A DNA stretch of 64,000 nucleotides from Trebouxia sp. TZW2008 (GCA_002118135.1 BDIU01000278.1:310-64309); one strand, 5' to 3'. Shown: positions 10,801 through 20,763, numbered from the stretch's first letter. Numbers and translations are program-made. Notes: a model not told the origin generated them from the letters alone.

Positions 10801-12668
10801 CTGGAGCAGTCAAGGGCAGTCTAAGAACCCTGAACCAAAGCGTTTCCAGTCAAGTTTTCACAGTCATGACTTATTGCGTCAGAGCTCTGTAATAAGGATT
10901 TATTGTGTGTCATGACTGTAGGGGCTGGAGCAGTCGAGGGCAGTCTAAGGGCCCTGAACCAAAGTGTTTCCAGTCAAGTTGTTGCGATCACGATTTACTG
11001 CGTGACAGCTCCATAACGATTGCTTACTGTGTGTCATGACTGTAGGGGCAGGTGCAGTCAAGGGCAGTCTAAGGGCCTCGAACCAAAGCGTTTCCTGTCA
11101 AGTTTTCACAGTCATGACTTACTGCGTCAGAGCTCTGTAACAAGGAGTTACTGTGTGTCATGATTGTAGGGGCTGGAGCAGTCAAGGGCAGTCTACGGGC
11201 CCTGAACCAAAGTGTTTCCAGTCAAGTCGCCACCCTGATGAAAGATCCGTTGAAACTGGCTCGCCGAACTGGGGTTGCCGCTCAGCAGCGACCTAGGGTG
11301 TTGTGCCAGGCCACAGACCCTATGGCAGAACCTGCAGCAGAACTGGACCAAGCCCTAGACCAGCCTAAGGGTAGTACCGCAGAGGGTCTTGGAGCAGATG
11401 GTTTTGGAGCAGATTTGGACTTGCAAGCCTTTGATGACAATGAATTTTACGCTCAGTTGCTGAAGGAGTTTCTGGATTCAAACAGCACCGGAAGCCATCA
11501 GGCAGCTGGCGCCTTCCCTCAGGTACCATTTTGAAGTCTTGCTTCAACTTCTGCTTATCAATCCAAACCTGCAGGGCTGCTTTTCATGCCACAGAAACCA
11601 CAACAGACATCAAAGATGCTCAAGTCATGCAAATCTGCACAACAAAATATCTTACACAATTCTCATCAGTCTGCTCTTGCAAACAGTGTACATTCAAAAC
11701 TTTACTTGTCAAGTCACTTTTGCAAAGCTGGGAACTCAAACTGTGGTTTGCCTTTGTTGAGAGCACACACACTGGGAGTGCTTTTAATTTCATGCAACCC
11801 TGCTTCCTACCTTTGTATAGGTCCAGAATTAGGCAGTGACTTGCTGGTGCCTTCGCATGCGCATTTCTTCGCCTCATTACAGTCATGGGTTCAGAGCTGA
11901 TATGTTACATTACATTTGCAAATCAAAATCAGAATACACACGCTGTAACCTGTGACTGAGTGCCCATTACGATTTATGGATATTGATATGGATATATTGA
12001 TATGGATATTGATATGGATATTGATATGGATATATATATATATAGATATATGGATATATGTTACGCCAAAGTTGCTCATGACAGAATGATTCCAGGCAAT
12101 GTCAAAGTGACTGAGCACCCATCACATATGTTACAGCAAATTTGTGACTGAGAACAAGATTTCAGGCGCTGTAAGCGGTCACTGAGCACCCATCAAAATC
12201 CCATCTTCAATTTTGCAACAGGAAAAGCTTGTTTCGGATATATCATGTGTATGTTTCAGCATCAAAAGTCAAGGTGCAAAACTTGACAAGCAAGCTTGCA
12301 TAAGTGTGCAAAAATGACTTGACAGCAACACAGATGCGTCGGTTTGTCACGTGAATCTGTTGAGCCATGTATTCACAGTTTGCTGACATGGGCTGCCTGG
12401 GATGGAAGCTCTCAGGCTGCCTCTTTAGACAGAGGCTCCAGGCATGACGCCTAACGGCATAGACTTCTTTTGTTCCTCTGCTTGCATGACAAATGTTTGA
12501 CTGTCACAGGGCAAGAAGAAGAGAAAGAATGTGGACAGGCGAGCCTCCAAAGGACGCAAGCTAAGGTACCATGTTCAGGAGAAATTAGTCAACTTTATGG
12601 CACCAGTTGAGCAGGCTGGACATGGTATTGCAACTCAGCTATTTTCCAGCCTCTTTGGCTCAAAATAG
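4864..12668 (+). CDS. AATF: AATF/Che-1/Traube (Bfr2-type) nucleolar protein
   Basis: This is a small-subunit ribosome biogenesis factor of the AATF/Bfr2 family, acting in the nucleolus. Eight exons close in phase to 541 aa: 4864-4927, 5002-5095, 5899-6030, 6286-6470, 7801-8015, 8788-9211, 11170-11522 and 12510-12668. Human AATF is about 560 aa. In order the protein has an acidic N-terminus (EEIDYAEISAQHSA, then a Glu/Ser-rich stretch at residues 97-158), the AATF leucine-zipper-like domain (VLHQKRLWEQNLELRILLQK, residues 209-229) with TTIDHLLDLQQAL following, and the TRAUB domain (AVKGSLRALNQSVSSQV, then DDNEFYAQLLKEFL). The C-terminus reads NVDRRASKGRKLRYHVQEKL, then VNFMAP, and ends LFSSLFGSK. 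Exons 3, 5, 6, 7 and 8 have extra partial copies next to them. The model chooses the one copy of each exon that has a clean acceptor, donor and phase. Confidence 0.94.
5464..5830 (+). repeat. Three acceptor-side copies of AATF exon 3
   Basis: Copies begin after a cag at 5464, 5598 and 5737, each starting GAAAG(C/T)..CAAGAG as does real exon 3 at 5899. Spacing is 134, 139 and 162 bp. The decoys share only the first 60-90 nt of the exon and none has the exon 3 donor found at 6030. Frame and sequence degrade within each copy. Confidence 0.85.
7150..7400 (-). mobile_element. 5'-truncated LINE remnant (ORF2 C-terminus)
   Basis: On the minus strand a short frame reads KARGKPRDTWQTTVCKDH followed by a W-x-x-LT tail. 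This resembles the very C-terminal end of non-LTR retrotransposon ORF2 proteins (RGRPRKTW... then RxxWREL). A conserved tail follows, with plus-strand text caggctcagctaggtacgaac. Similar tails recur at 41580-41650, 56455-56650 and, weakly, 61905-61940. It lies in AATF intron 4, and its left part abuts the first exon 5 decoy. Confidence 0.6.
7383..7690 (+). repeat. Two acceptor-side copies of AATF exon 5
   Basis: Copies start after cag near 7383 and near 7576, and resemble real exon 5 at 7801 (GQPHAKAGEEEDDEEAELAQ). The first reads G-HQAEVGEEEAAKEAELAQQ and the second GQAQAKASEEEEHEQAELA with QYTQAAAQDQIAL after it. Both stay open in frame but lack the VLHQKRLWEQ part and the donor at 8015. 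They are partial copies of the exon start. Confidence 0.85.
8750..8780 (+). repeat. GAAT tetranucleotide run at a splice acceptor
   Basis: Five tandem gaat units lie at about 8758-8778, a few bases before the exon 6 acceptor (ag at 8786-8787). Confidence 0.7.
9330..10000 (+). repeat. Donor-side copies of the AATF exon 6 end
   Basis: After the true donor at 9211/9212, the exon end GATGGCACCGCAAAACAATG followed by CTGATTTCAG/gt recurs near 9343-9374, 9486-9540, 9634-9690, 9804-9840 and 9970-10000. The first copy keeps a perfect donor (TTTCAG/gtatgtc). Later copies keep TTTCAG or ATCTCAG with weaker donors. The copies contain only the last 30-60 nt of the exon plus intron start. Confidence 0.85.
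10140..10325 (+). repeat. Degenerate (GTGTAA) / GTAAGT-rich tract
   Basis: This is a simple tract of gtaagtgt, gtgtaagt and gtagtagtactgtaagt blocks in the middle of AATF intron 6, between the donor-copy and acceptor-copy arrays. It contains many perfect 5' splice site look-alikes (gtaagt). Confidence 0.75.
10425..11169 (+). repeat. Six 124-bp tandem copies of intron end plus AATF exon 7 start
   Basis: Acceptor-plus-exon copies start at 10425, 10550, 10674, 10798, 10922 and 11046, and the genuine exon 7 starts at 11170. The intervals are 125, 124, 124, 124, 124 and 124 bp. Each unit holds about 67 bp of intron 3' end (through tgtgtcatgactgcag or tgtag) and about 57 bp of exon start (GGGGCTGGAGCAGTCAAGGG and on to TTTCCAGTCAAG). 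The copy furthest from the exon is the most diverged. This is the cleanest example of the window-wide pattern. Confidence 0.95.
11975..12060 (+). repeat. GATATGGATATT / TATA-rich microsatellite
   Basis: Repeated gatatggatatt units run into a short (ta)n tract inside AATF intron 7. It is a simple repeat with no coding content. Confidence 0.85.
12375..12485 (+). mobile_element. Short dispersed repeat (SINE- or MITE-like)
   Basis: The text around tttagacagaggctcc and atgacgcctaacggcatag matches the reverse complement of 56765-56845, which reads tttagatagaggctcc and atgacgcctaacggcgtag. A short related piece (cgcccttaggcgcc) occurs at 47075-47095. The family is inferred from these copies. I see no coding sequence and cannot define its ends. 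Confidence 0.5.
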
Positions 12669-12699
12669 CAACAGATTAAAAATAGGAGGAATAAAAAAT

Positions 12700-12775
12700 C
12701 TCTGCAGTGTCAGGCGCCAATTGAGCATGCTAGACACAGTATTGCAACTCAGCTATTTTCCAAAAGATTAGGCCC
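12700..12775 (+). repeat. Partial copy of the AATF last exon, downstream of the stop
   Basis: The text aggcgccaattgagcatgct followed by attgcaactcagctattttcc copies the end of exon 8 (from APVEQAGHG to QLFS) after the real stop at 12668. It reads out of the gene and is a terminal-exon copy in the 3' flank. Confidence 0.8.
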
Positions 12776-13168
12776 TCATTCTCCCTAGGAGGAGAGAGCA
12801 AGTCAAATACTCTTAGTCTATCATCTCATGGCAACCTGAGGTGGGTCCAATGCTGTTGCTACATGTAGATACATACATGCTATCAGCCTTATGTTTAGCG
12901 CATGATAGACACAAGCAATTTTGACGTTGAGTTCACATGCAAACAGCACTTCAACATTTACTTCAGACCCTTGACAAGTATCACAAGCACAAAGTGAGGT
13001 GAAAGTGCAGCAGTAGCGCAGGTGTGAGGCACATTTGGCTACCTGTAGGGCATAGCGATGAACAATTGGATTGAGCCAGCTCACTGCATTTGGACGAGCT
13101 ATTCAGAGCTAACATACTGATACTGCTTTGCAACAAGCTGTCAAGGCTAGGATGATACTCTCAGGGCC
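12776..13168. other. Gap without supported gene
   Basis: This is the 3' flank of AATF and the left side of the doubtful minus-strand frame. The minus-strand text tgagctggctcaatcc near 13080 follows an acceptor-like atgcag, but no coding exon can be supported. Confidence 0.5.
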
Positions 13169-13169
13169 T

Positions 13170-13503
13170 ACCTTGTTCTGCTGTTGCTGCTGCTGCTGTG
13201 CTCTCTTGATGGTGCTCAGCGTTCTGATGTTGAGGCCAGCCAACAACGTTGTGTCCAAGCTTTCAAAGGAACCAGCAGCAGCTTCTTGGCTATTGAAGCC
13301 AACTGCAGCATCTTCCAGGATTTGGAGGATGATCTGCAGATCACCTCCGGCGCCAGCTCTTTCGAGGGCTTCTTGAATAGTTGCCTTGGTTGACCTGTGA
13401 AGTGCCAGGTTTGCGGTGATGCAGCGACGACTTCCCTTGCGAACCAAGCAGTTCCGTTTGTGCGTCGCCTTACCTTGTGGTCACGCAAATATCGCATGAG
13501 CAT
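13170..13503 (-). CDS. Doubtful small minus-strand coding region
   Basis: A minus-strand frame reads MLMRYLRDHK (13474-13503), then after a possible 38-nt intron GSRRCITANLALHRSTKATI and so on to a poly-Gln run and QNK. A GT donor follows at 13168, and the next plausible acceptor would give an immediate stop. I do not recognise the protein. The putative intron is shorter than any other in the window (66 nt or more), so the start may be wrong or the whole frame non-coding. The region 13116-13503 has an above-average number of CG steps, as do other gene starts here. Confidence 0.3.
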
Positions 13504-13814
13504 GCGAACACATATTGACGCAACACCGGCGCGATGCTAGCTCAAGTCAAGCAAGCATGACGTGTGGTGACCCGCATTTCTCGGAGGGTCTCGAGCTGGC
13601 TGATCTGCCGCTAGCTGCTCCAGGGTTTCTTTGCCTCTCTTAACAACGTATGGTGCACGTTCCTAGAATTTCAGTCTGAAACTCAACACTTGGCAACATG
13701 GCAGGAGGGTGAAGTATGATTCATTGCATGTTTACATTGCATGGGCTTCACTTCATTGCAGCACATTGAAGTACTTCAAAAGCACTTTCAGCACAAGTTC
13801 ACAACAGATGCATG
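13504..13814. other. Short intergenic region left of NOA1
   Basis: This is sequence between the doubtful small frame and the NOA1 stop at 13815. It holds the NOA1 3' flank. No further feature is seen. Confidence 0.5.
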
Positions 13815-16800
13815 CTACCAAAACGGGTCAGCATGCAATCGGTCCCTGCCTTGATCGACAGGCATGGGAGGACGAACGAAAACTTCAACACCAACAGGCG
13901 ACCACAGTCTCATGCGTATTTCACCCGTTACGCCTGGTGACATTATGGTAATCCAACCTGGAAGACCAGAGATGGCAATGTCTACAAGCGCGCCTCGTTG
14001 TCTACTGACTGGTATGACCTACATGTAGGTACAGAAGAAGATATACAGAAGAAGATGAAAGTCAGTTGTGCTGAATGTTATGCCCTGCAAGAAGACTGAA
14101 GAAGAAGTAAGACAGGCGATTGTGACTCATATGACCTGCAGGCAGCATGGGATGAGGATGAAGAAGTTTAGTCTTAATAAACTGTCTCCCTCCTGTCTCA
14201 ATTGTGCTGATCGGTGTAAGTTGGAAACAAGCTGAAGAAGAGGAACAAGAACACATGGACAGCATGACTAGTATGAGCTGCAGACAGCATGCAGATAACA
14301 ATGATGAGGAAGAAGAATTCATAGTGTGCTGACTGCTATGACCTGCAATGAGACTAAAGGAGAAGAAGAAGCCTACCTTCCGCAGCATTCTCATACCACC
14401 TCTTCGCATTACTGAACCCTCGCCAAGCAGCCCTTCCTCTTCCTCACTTGCCACCGCCGTACCCTGTGCAGGCTGCTGCTCAGAAGCTACAGTTGACAGC
14501 TGCTCGAATCTTAATTCTGCCTGCTGGTTATTCTCTGAAGCCAGATTTGACACAGCTTCCTGCTGCTGCTGCTGCTGTGCTGAGTCATGAACATTCAAAT
14601 GGGAGGCGGGAGCATCTGCTTGAGATGCGGCTGAAGCCTGGCCAGAAATTTGAATTCTCTCATGATGCGCATGCTGGGCTTCTTGGCTTGAAACAGAATC
14701 TGCACTTGTGTCATCCTCACGCGACAAGTGATTAGAATTCTTTCGACGCTTTTGTGTAGTCCCAGGACCTTGAACAGGCTGGGTTTCAGCGCCGTTTGAA
14801 TTTGGTCCCGCATGCTGTGCATGCTGTGCTGCTGGACTCAGCACAGCAGCTGCCTCAGAAGGTGTAGCAGGCTGAGCAGCTGCTGGAGAAGCTGCTGCTG
14901 AAGCTGACTGCACTAGCTCTTCTTCTCCCAGCAGGGGCAGGGCTGTTACATACAGGGCAGGAGGGCCATAGAATATCAGGCCTGTGCCAGGGGGGGCAGA
15001 CACAATGTCTACTCTTGCCACTCCACCCCACTGGTAGGTTGCTGACACTGGCCTGCAAATTCAGTCCCAAAACCTGTGCAGTAACTTCCATTTGTAACGA
15101 CTGCTTTGGTTCTCGAGAGATTTGTCGTTACATTGGACAGTCCTTACTCAGAGGTGCCACTGCAGTCAGAATGCAGTGATTGTTTACCAATTGCGTTGTT
15201 CCTGCGTCGAGAATGTCCTTGCATCAATTGTCCTTGTAAAGAGAAGTCACTCATGTAGATTGCTAAGGCCACAATTTGCAGACACAACTTTTGAGGCAAA
15301 AGCAAAAGGTCCAGACTTTCCTGTTTTTGGTTCAGCCTCTCATCAGCGGGACATTTGCCTTTTCTTTGAGGCAATTACTGATCAGCTGTCTTTGGTTGCC
15401 GGACACATGCACCTGTGCTTTCAAGCCAGGAAGTCCGATGAGTCACGTCTGGCTCCTTACCCCGGACTGTAAATTCTATGAATTGAATGTGAGCAGTGCT
15501 TTAGATTGGACGCATGAAAAAGACAGCTGCATGGAAGAGCTGCACAACTTGACAAAGTAAAGCTAATGGACACTGGTTGGATTGCTGTTGTAGCTTACAA
15601 TCATGACTAATCTGCTTGAGCCCTGCTTCTTCTTCTATTTCTCCCTGTTGCTCAGACAGACTCTCAGAATTGGGTGCATGAGAAAACTCATAATGACTGA
15701 CCTGCTTGAGCCATAGTTGAGCCCTTCTTCTGTTTGATGCTCAGACAGACTCTCAGGTGTGGGTGCAAAGTAGGGTTTCAGCCTACGGCGGGGGTGTAGT
15801 TTCTTTAGCTCCTCTGGTGACAGCAGATGTGGCAGCCGGTGATGAAGATGAACGCCGGGGGTGTCTGCACACACATCAGGACAGACACTCAGAAGCTTTG
15901 TCAACATGTATCTGCACACACCAAGGACAGACACTGAGGATCATTGTCAATATGGGTTTTCACACCTGACAAGACAGACAACGACAACTAATGTGCCAAG
16001 CTGATTCCTGCCAATGCAAGCTAAAGCCAGCAAAGGAGCTGAAGACAGTGTATCAGAACGCAACAATTTCTGCAAAAACGTGTGCCACTATCTGAGTAGG
16101 CGTTGCCGCTGCAGCAAGCTTGATCTGATGACAACAGAGGCTCTGCAAATAATTTGCCATGGGCACAGGCACAATGACCCCTGACGTTAATACACACCGG
16201 ATCTGAGCGCGCAGGGTTTTGCAAAAGCCTAGAAAATTTTGAACTTTCAATTTTGTTAGGGGAGTTAGGGTGGCTATAGGGTTTAGGGTTTTAGGGTGTT
16301 TTTTGCGTTTTGCAACAGAGGGTTTTGGGATCCGGTGTGTTCGAATGCAGGGGCACAATGACAAAGAGCTCGCCAAACAACCAGCCAGTTGTTGCAAATG
16401 CCTCAAGCTTGATGGTCTGCAGGTTTGTGCCAGACAGGGTACATGACAAGTCCGCAATCAACAAAGTGCATCAACTGGGGCAAAAGAAGTAAAAGATGCG
16501 CTCAGCAAACAGTGGACCAGTGGTTGCAAGCGCCTTGAGTTCAATCATTTGCAGTGTGGTACCTGGCATGCTTCATTCCGATTGAGGTAATCAATGAACC
16601 AATATAACAGTCTGGGGCAAGCAAGGTTGAAGAGTGCGCTCACCAAACAACGAGCCAGTCGTTGCAAACAGCTTGAGCTTGATCGTTTGCAGTGTGGTGC
16701 AGGACATGGCTGCCTCAACAGGCAGACGCCGTAATCGAGTCTTGGCAGTTGTTACAAAAGCATTGTAGACAAGCACGCTTCAAGAATGAAACAAATATGA

Positions 16801-19800
16801 ACACTCACCAAACAACGAGCCAGTGGTCGCAAACGCCTTGAGCTCAATCGTTTGCAGTGTGGTGCCGGGCATGGCTGACTCAACAGGCAGACGCCGTGAC
16901 TGAGCCTTAGCAGTCGGCTGAAAGCACTTGCTGTTCATGTTGCTCATCTCCCTGTGAACATTCAGCAAGAATCAACTCATGCTCAAGAGCATGCATGGAA
17001 ACAGTGGCAATTCAACAGGGACGCGCTGTGATAAAGTGATTGGGCCTTAGCAGTTGCTAGGAAGCGCTTGCTACTCATGTTGCGCATTTCCCTATGCAGA
17101 CAGTATGCGGCTTTGCACGGCATGATAACCACTCATGGGGACTGCAAACTTGTGAATACAGTCTTTGCAATCTCATATTCTCATACAATTGCTGAAGCTA
17201 CGGTGGAATTTGTGACACTTTTGATCAGTGCATGTATGGTGGTGCCGCATGCGTACAGATCGGACTGCTCAAAGACAGTTATTTGGCGACTATAACACCT
17301 AGCCAAGCCTTTGAGCATGCCTTTTGACAATAAACGATTGAGAGAAGGTTATGCTTGCTCATTTTGGCCATGAACCAGCAGATTTGGGCACATTAGCAAG
17401 GGTCAAAGTTGTTGCCCCAGGAGTAGTTGGCAATTCCCCAAAGGCAGGTCAGATGGAGCAAGATGCAATGACATGAATACATGCTCACTTTACTAAGGCT
17501 CTTATGAAAGATGATTTTCCAACATTTGCCGCTCCCATGACGTACACGCTACGGCCCTTACGGTCGCGTAAGATGGCAGAGGCCGTTTGCGAAACGCCCT
17601 GCCCCGCAGGGCTGCCCACCAAATGTGCACTGACCACATTCAGCCGGCGGTGGCCGGCGGTGGCCAGCAGCCAATCTTCAACCTTTGCCAAATCCGTGTT
17701 GTTTGGTAGCAGATCTGCCTGCAGGAAATGTGCTTTTGATGAGTGTTCTGCAAATTCTACCAAAAGCCTCCTGCCATGCTAGATGGCTAAGATCACAGAT
17801 CCTTATGCTGCCAGTGACATCAGCGGTGGGCTGCCCACCACCAGCAGTGGCAACCAGCAAATCCTGAACCTTAGCCAAATCTGTGCTGTTGGGCAGCAGA
17901 TCCGCTTGCAAGATTCACACTGATAACAAGGACATGGACAAATTTGCCAGAAATCCTTACCTTCAGGGAACAGTCTGCATGCATTCAACACATACTAACA
18001 AATTAGAAAAGCTCACGTGGTTGCGGACGCAGATGCTGCCAGTCATTTCAGCAGTGGCCGGCTGTGGCCAGCAGCCTATCTATGTGTTAAGCCAAATGTG
18101 TGCCCTTTGACATCAGATTTGCCTGCTTCAACTACATTCATATAGAATGCACACTTGGTGTTCAAGAATCTCAACCTTGCCAAACTTGCGAATTTTGGCA
18201 GGACAATGTTCCCATAGCTTATCAAAAAGTTGTCTGACAGGCGCAGAGGTCACCTTAGTGCCAACCAGCACTGGGTTTCTGCCAATGAGCTCCCTTACGT
18301 GATTTAGACAGTACCCCGTGATTTGACAAATAGATGCCAGCGTATTGTGGGCAGTCTACTTTTGTGCAAACCACCAGCTAGGTTTTTGTTTGTTTTGTGC
18401 CAAACAGGTGCTCAATGTTGATGCCTGCTTATCACTCAATGACAGATTGCTGTCAGACAGAAAAGCAACCAATGCTTACCTTTGTTCCAACCAGCAAAAC
18501 CGGGTTCCTGCCAATGAGGTCCCTTACGCGATTCAGGAAGCTGCCGCTGCAGTCCAGCAGGTCCACAACCAAGACAGCCAGGATCCGCTGCTCAGAAAGG
18601 CCCTTCAGATTTGCCCTCAATTGTTCTGGAGAGATCAGCATCTTGCCTGCTAGCTGCACGCCTGTGCTCAAAAACAATCTTGCTTATACCACCAAATTGG
18701 GCATGCAGGTAGTAACACAGGCTGATGCAAACAGTGAGATGTCACAATCGTGCGTGCAGAGATGTCCTTGAAATTTGCCCTCAACTGTTCTGGAGATAAC
18801 AGCATCTTGCCTGCTAGCTGCACGCCTGCACATCGCAATTTGACACTTCTTTGGCTCAAGTTTTGACATAGTGAGCATGTGCCGATGCAAAAATTGTATC
18901 ACAGCTTTCCATCACCATAGGACGTACCAAACTGCTTTCCCTGACTGAGCACCTCGGTTGAAAATTTAGCCAATCTGAAATTAGCAGCTACAGTCTGTTC
19001 TGACAGGAAATGCTGGCAGCTTGCAAGGTCAAAAGAGTGGCAAAATATGCATACCACTACTACACCACCTTTGCTTTTGCCTGCAGGAAACACCTGGACC
19101 TGATGCATAACTACAAGCTGGTCGAGTAGTACTGTGACATGGCGATTGTTGATGTCCCGTGACGTAAATTGCAGACGATCTACGCCTCAGCAAATGAGTA
19201 AAAAGGAGTTGAGTAGATGGTTGAGTGTCATGGTGTTTGAGGACGAACTTACAATAGCCCTCCTGATGGTCATGCCCAAGGAATGTCAGCAAGCTCAGGA
19301 GCAGCTGCAGGCGTATTCATCTGAACTGTTCGCAAGGATTTCAGGCATAGTGCACAATGTACACCACCACTCTTCACTGTGTTTCATGTCGTTGGGAATA
19401 GTGCACATCATTGCTCTGAGAGCATAGCAATCTGAACTGTTCCTGAGGATTTCCAGCACAGTGCACAGTGCTTACCGGCACTGTTCACTGTGCTTGATGC
19501 CTCTGGCAACAGCGCATTCAATTGCCCTCCTAACATAGCAGTCTGAACTGTCCCTCAGAAGTTCAAGCATAAAGCATAGTGTACACCACTGTTCACTGTA
19601 CTTCATGTTTTTGGGAACAGTGCAACCAAATGCAACATGCGTGACACAAGAAGCCGAAACATGTATGACGAAAGAGTCCCTTGCGTCTGCAAAATAGACT
19701 TGCCAAGAGGCCTTTGGATTGCATCTGTACGCACTCAAATTGCTAGGTTTCAAAGCCTGCCTAGCAAGTGCATTTGGCAAAAGAATTGATGCATGAGTGT

Positions 19801-20621
19801 TGAGTTCAGCTCTTGTGCACAGCCTGTGTAGCAAGCATATTGAAACAGTGAAGTGAAGGGATGAGTGAATGTTGAATGCAGCACAGACCTGGCATGTTTC
19901 TGCTGCTAAAGTCTTCTACAGCAGGAATCATTTGTCCATTGCTCAGTTGCTGACACCGTTGACACAGCACAGTGCTCAGATGTTTGTGCTGCGCTTTGAT
20001 GGCATACTTGGCTGGATCCACAAAGCCAGCTGCTGCCCTGACTTCTGTTTGTAGTTGCAGACCGCATCCATAGCAGAAACCCTGCACGAGCACCACATTT
20101 TGCAGATCGCGCCTGGACTGCATCTTGAGTGCACCTCAACTGCGTCGGAACTGCAGACTGCATGCTTGGAGGTTCGAATGGCTTGAAGTCAGGTGAACTC
20201 ACTTTGCGGACAGGCTGAGACTGCGCCTGTTCCTCCTCTGCTTGCGGCGCAGCAGCACTGACACGGCGTATTCGCTCATGCCGACGTGCCTTTCGGCAGC
20301 TAGAGTGGATTCTGAGCCTAGCAACACCATGCGCAGCGATGTTTGCGGCAGGTCAATGGCAAGACGACAGCAATTGAATAGTGTGCGGGCTGCGCATACC
20401 TGTGTCGCTCGAGGCTCGGTGGCGACACGAAGCGACTGCAGCGCGGTAGACACGTCCTGTAAGGAGCGCTAGATTGCGCTAGTGCTTTCCAGTCCATTGT
20501 GGTTGGAATGCAGCACCTAGACCGCTCGCAACGTTGCCGGCAACAAGACGGACTTGCATGAGTGTGAGCAAAACGTTGACCTGACGTTCAAACTTGTCGG
20601 CCTCCCTTTCGAGACTTGCAT
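13815..20621 (-). CDS. NOA1: NOA1/RIF1-type circularly permuted GTPase
   Basis: This is an organellar cpGTPase of the NOA1/RIF1 (YqeH-like) family, needed for plastid or mitochondrial ribosome function. Core exons are 19889-20123, 18480-18661, 17489-17718, 16809-16951, 15702-15864, 14377-15052 and 13815-14018, in phase, for 610 codons. A four-Cys zinc finger comes first (FCYGCG ... LCQRCQQL). Then the GTPase motifs appear in permuted order: G4 at VGTKADLL, G1 at GAANVGKSS, then VPGTT-like MPGTTL and G3 at DTPGVHLHHR. The NOA1 signature YQWGGVARVDIV with FYGPPALYVTALP follows, then a long Gln/Ser/Ala-rich insertion, and the C-terminal DIAISGLPGW ... WSPVGVEVFVRPP. The 5' end is less certain: exons at 20523-20621 (MQVSKGRPTSLNVRSTF, transit-like) and 20400-20456 fit phase 0, and a third small exon ends near 20202 (AQSQPVRK). 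The gene is divergent from IFRD. Confidence 0.93.
14062..14350 (-). repeat. Acceptor-side copies of the NOA1 last exon start
   Basis: The true last exon starts GTCATACCAGTCAGTAG at 14018. Upstream on the minus strand, tgcag is followed by GTCATAGCAGTCAGCAC, CTCATACTAGTCATGC, GTCATATGAGTCAC and GGCATAACATTCAGC. These are four decaying copies at roughly 65-75 bp spacing, each carrying an acceptor and only the first 15-20 nt of the exon, embedded in cttcttctt-rich intron. Confidence 0.85.
15600..15690 (-). repeat. Donor-side copy of the NOA1 exon 6 end
   Basis: The minus strand at 15617-15680 repeats GAGAGTCTGTCTGAGCA and then GGGCTCAAGCAG, copying the end of the exon at 15702-15864 (ESLSEHQTEEGLNYGSS). 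The donor has decayed to attagt. Confidence 0.8.
16250..16310 (+). repeat. Short interstitial telomere-like tract
   Basis: The text ttaggggagttaggg and tagggtttagggttttaggg contains four to five TTAGGG/TTTAGGG-like units in a NOA1 intron. It is too short and irregular to be a chromosome end. Confidence 0.6.
16320..16750 (-). repeat. Three donor-side copies of NOA1 exon 5
   Basis: Downstream of real exon 5 (16809-16951) the minus strand repeats CACACTGCAAACGATC followed by AGCTCAAG and TTTGCGACCACTGGCTCG-like text, then TTGTTTG/gtgagcg. Copies end near 16635, 16500 and 16357. The first also contains the TTGAGGCAGCCATG region, so it is nearly full length. All keep recognisable donors. Confidence 0.85.
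16985..17095 (-). repeat. Acceptor-side copy of NOA1 exon 5
   Basis: The minus-strand text tgcatagGGAAATGCGCAAC followed by ATGAGTAGCAAGCGC copies the start of exon 5 (EMSNMNSKCF). It is a single copy, then intron. Confidence 0.8.
17780..18130 (-). repeat. Acceptor-side copies of NOA1 exon 4
   Basis: Upstream of the true exon start at 17718 the minus strand reads ADLLPNSTDLAKVQDLLVAT near 17830-17910, and a poorer copy with LLATAGH near 18040-18115. These duplicate the first 60-100 nt of exon 4 (ADLLPNNTDLAKVEDWLLAT). Confidence 0.85.
18230..18310 (-). repeat. Donor-side copy of the NOA1 exon 3 end
   Basis: The minus-strand text GTAAGGGAGCTCATTGGCAG followed by AAACCCAGTGCTGG and ACTAAG/gtgacc copies the RVRDLIGRNPVLLVGTK end of exon 3 plus its donor. 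Confidence 0.8.
18765..18835 (-). repeat. Acceptor-side copy of the NOA1 exon 3 start
   Basis: The minus strand reads GVQLAGKMLLSPEQLRANFK after tgtgcag, nearly identical to the real exon 3 start at 18661 (GVQLAGKMLISPEQLRANLK), then diverges. Confidence 0.9.
19290..19645 (-). repeat. Three-copy array of about 125 bp in NOA1 intron 2, origin unexplained
   Basis: Units containing tctgaactgttc, then agcatagtgcaca and gttcactgtg, repeat at roughly 19318, 19430 and 19545. Unlike the other arrays I could not match the unit to a neighbouring exon, although an open minus frame (SEQWCTLCFMLELLRDSSDC) crosses it. It may derive from an exon I have not recognised. Confidence 0.6.
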
Positions 20622-20763
20622 GGTTGCAATCAGCGTCGCGCTCGTGCGCGATTTGACGCATTTGCCCCCTTTGCGGACGATACTATACGTCGCAGCCGCA
20701 GATCGCGCACCGGCAACTGGCAATTTCGCTTGCGCGCGTTCAAGTTGCTATCTTGGAGTTACA
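20622..20763. promoter_or_regulatory. Compact divergent promoter, NOA1 (-) / IFRD (+)
   Basis: About 140 bp separate the proposed starts of two divergently transcribed housekeeping-type genes. The stretch is rich in CG steps (gcgcgcgttcaag, tacgtcgcag), unlike the surrounding introns. Promoter role is inferred from position. Confidence 0.5.

Noticed and set aside
10425..11169. Regular 124-bp array as a CRISPR or classical minisatellite
   Set aside because: Units are contiguous with no unique spacers, the host is eukaryotic, and each unit is homologous to the adjacent exon and acceptor.
16250..16310. Telomere or subtelomeric boundary
   Set aside because: Only a few irregular TTTAGGG-like units inside an intron of a continuous gene.
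20199..20453. Minus-strand 84-aa frame as the NOA1 first exon
   Set aside because: It begins with GTG, ends in a stop immediately after a GT donor, and does not join the zinc-finger exon in phase. A split 5' end fits better.
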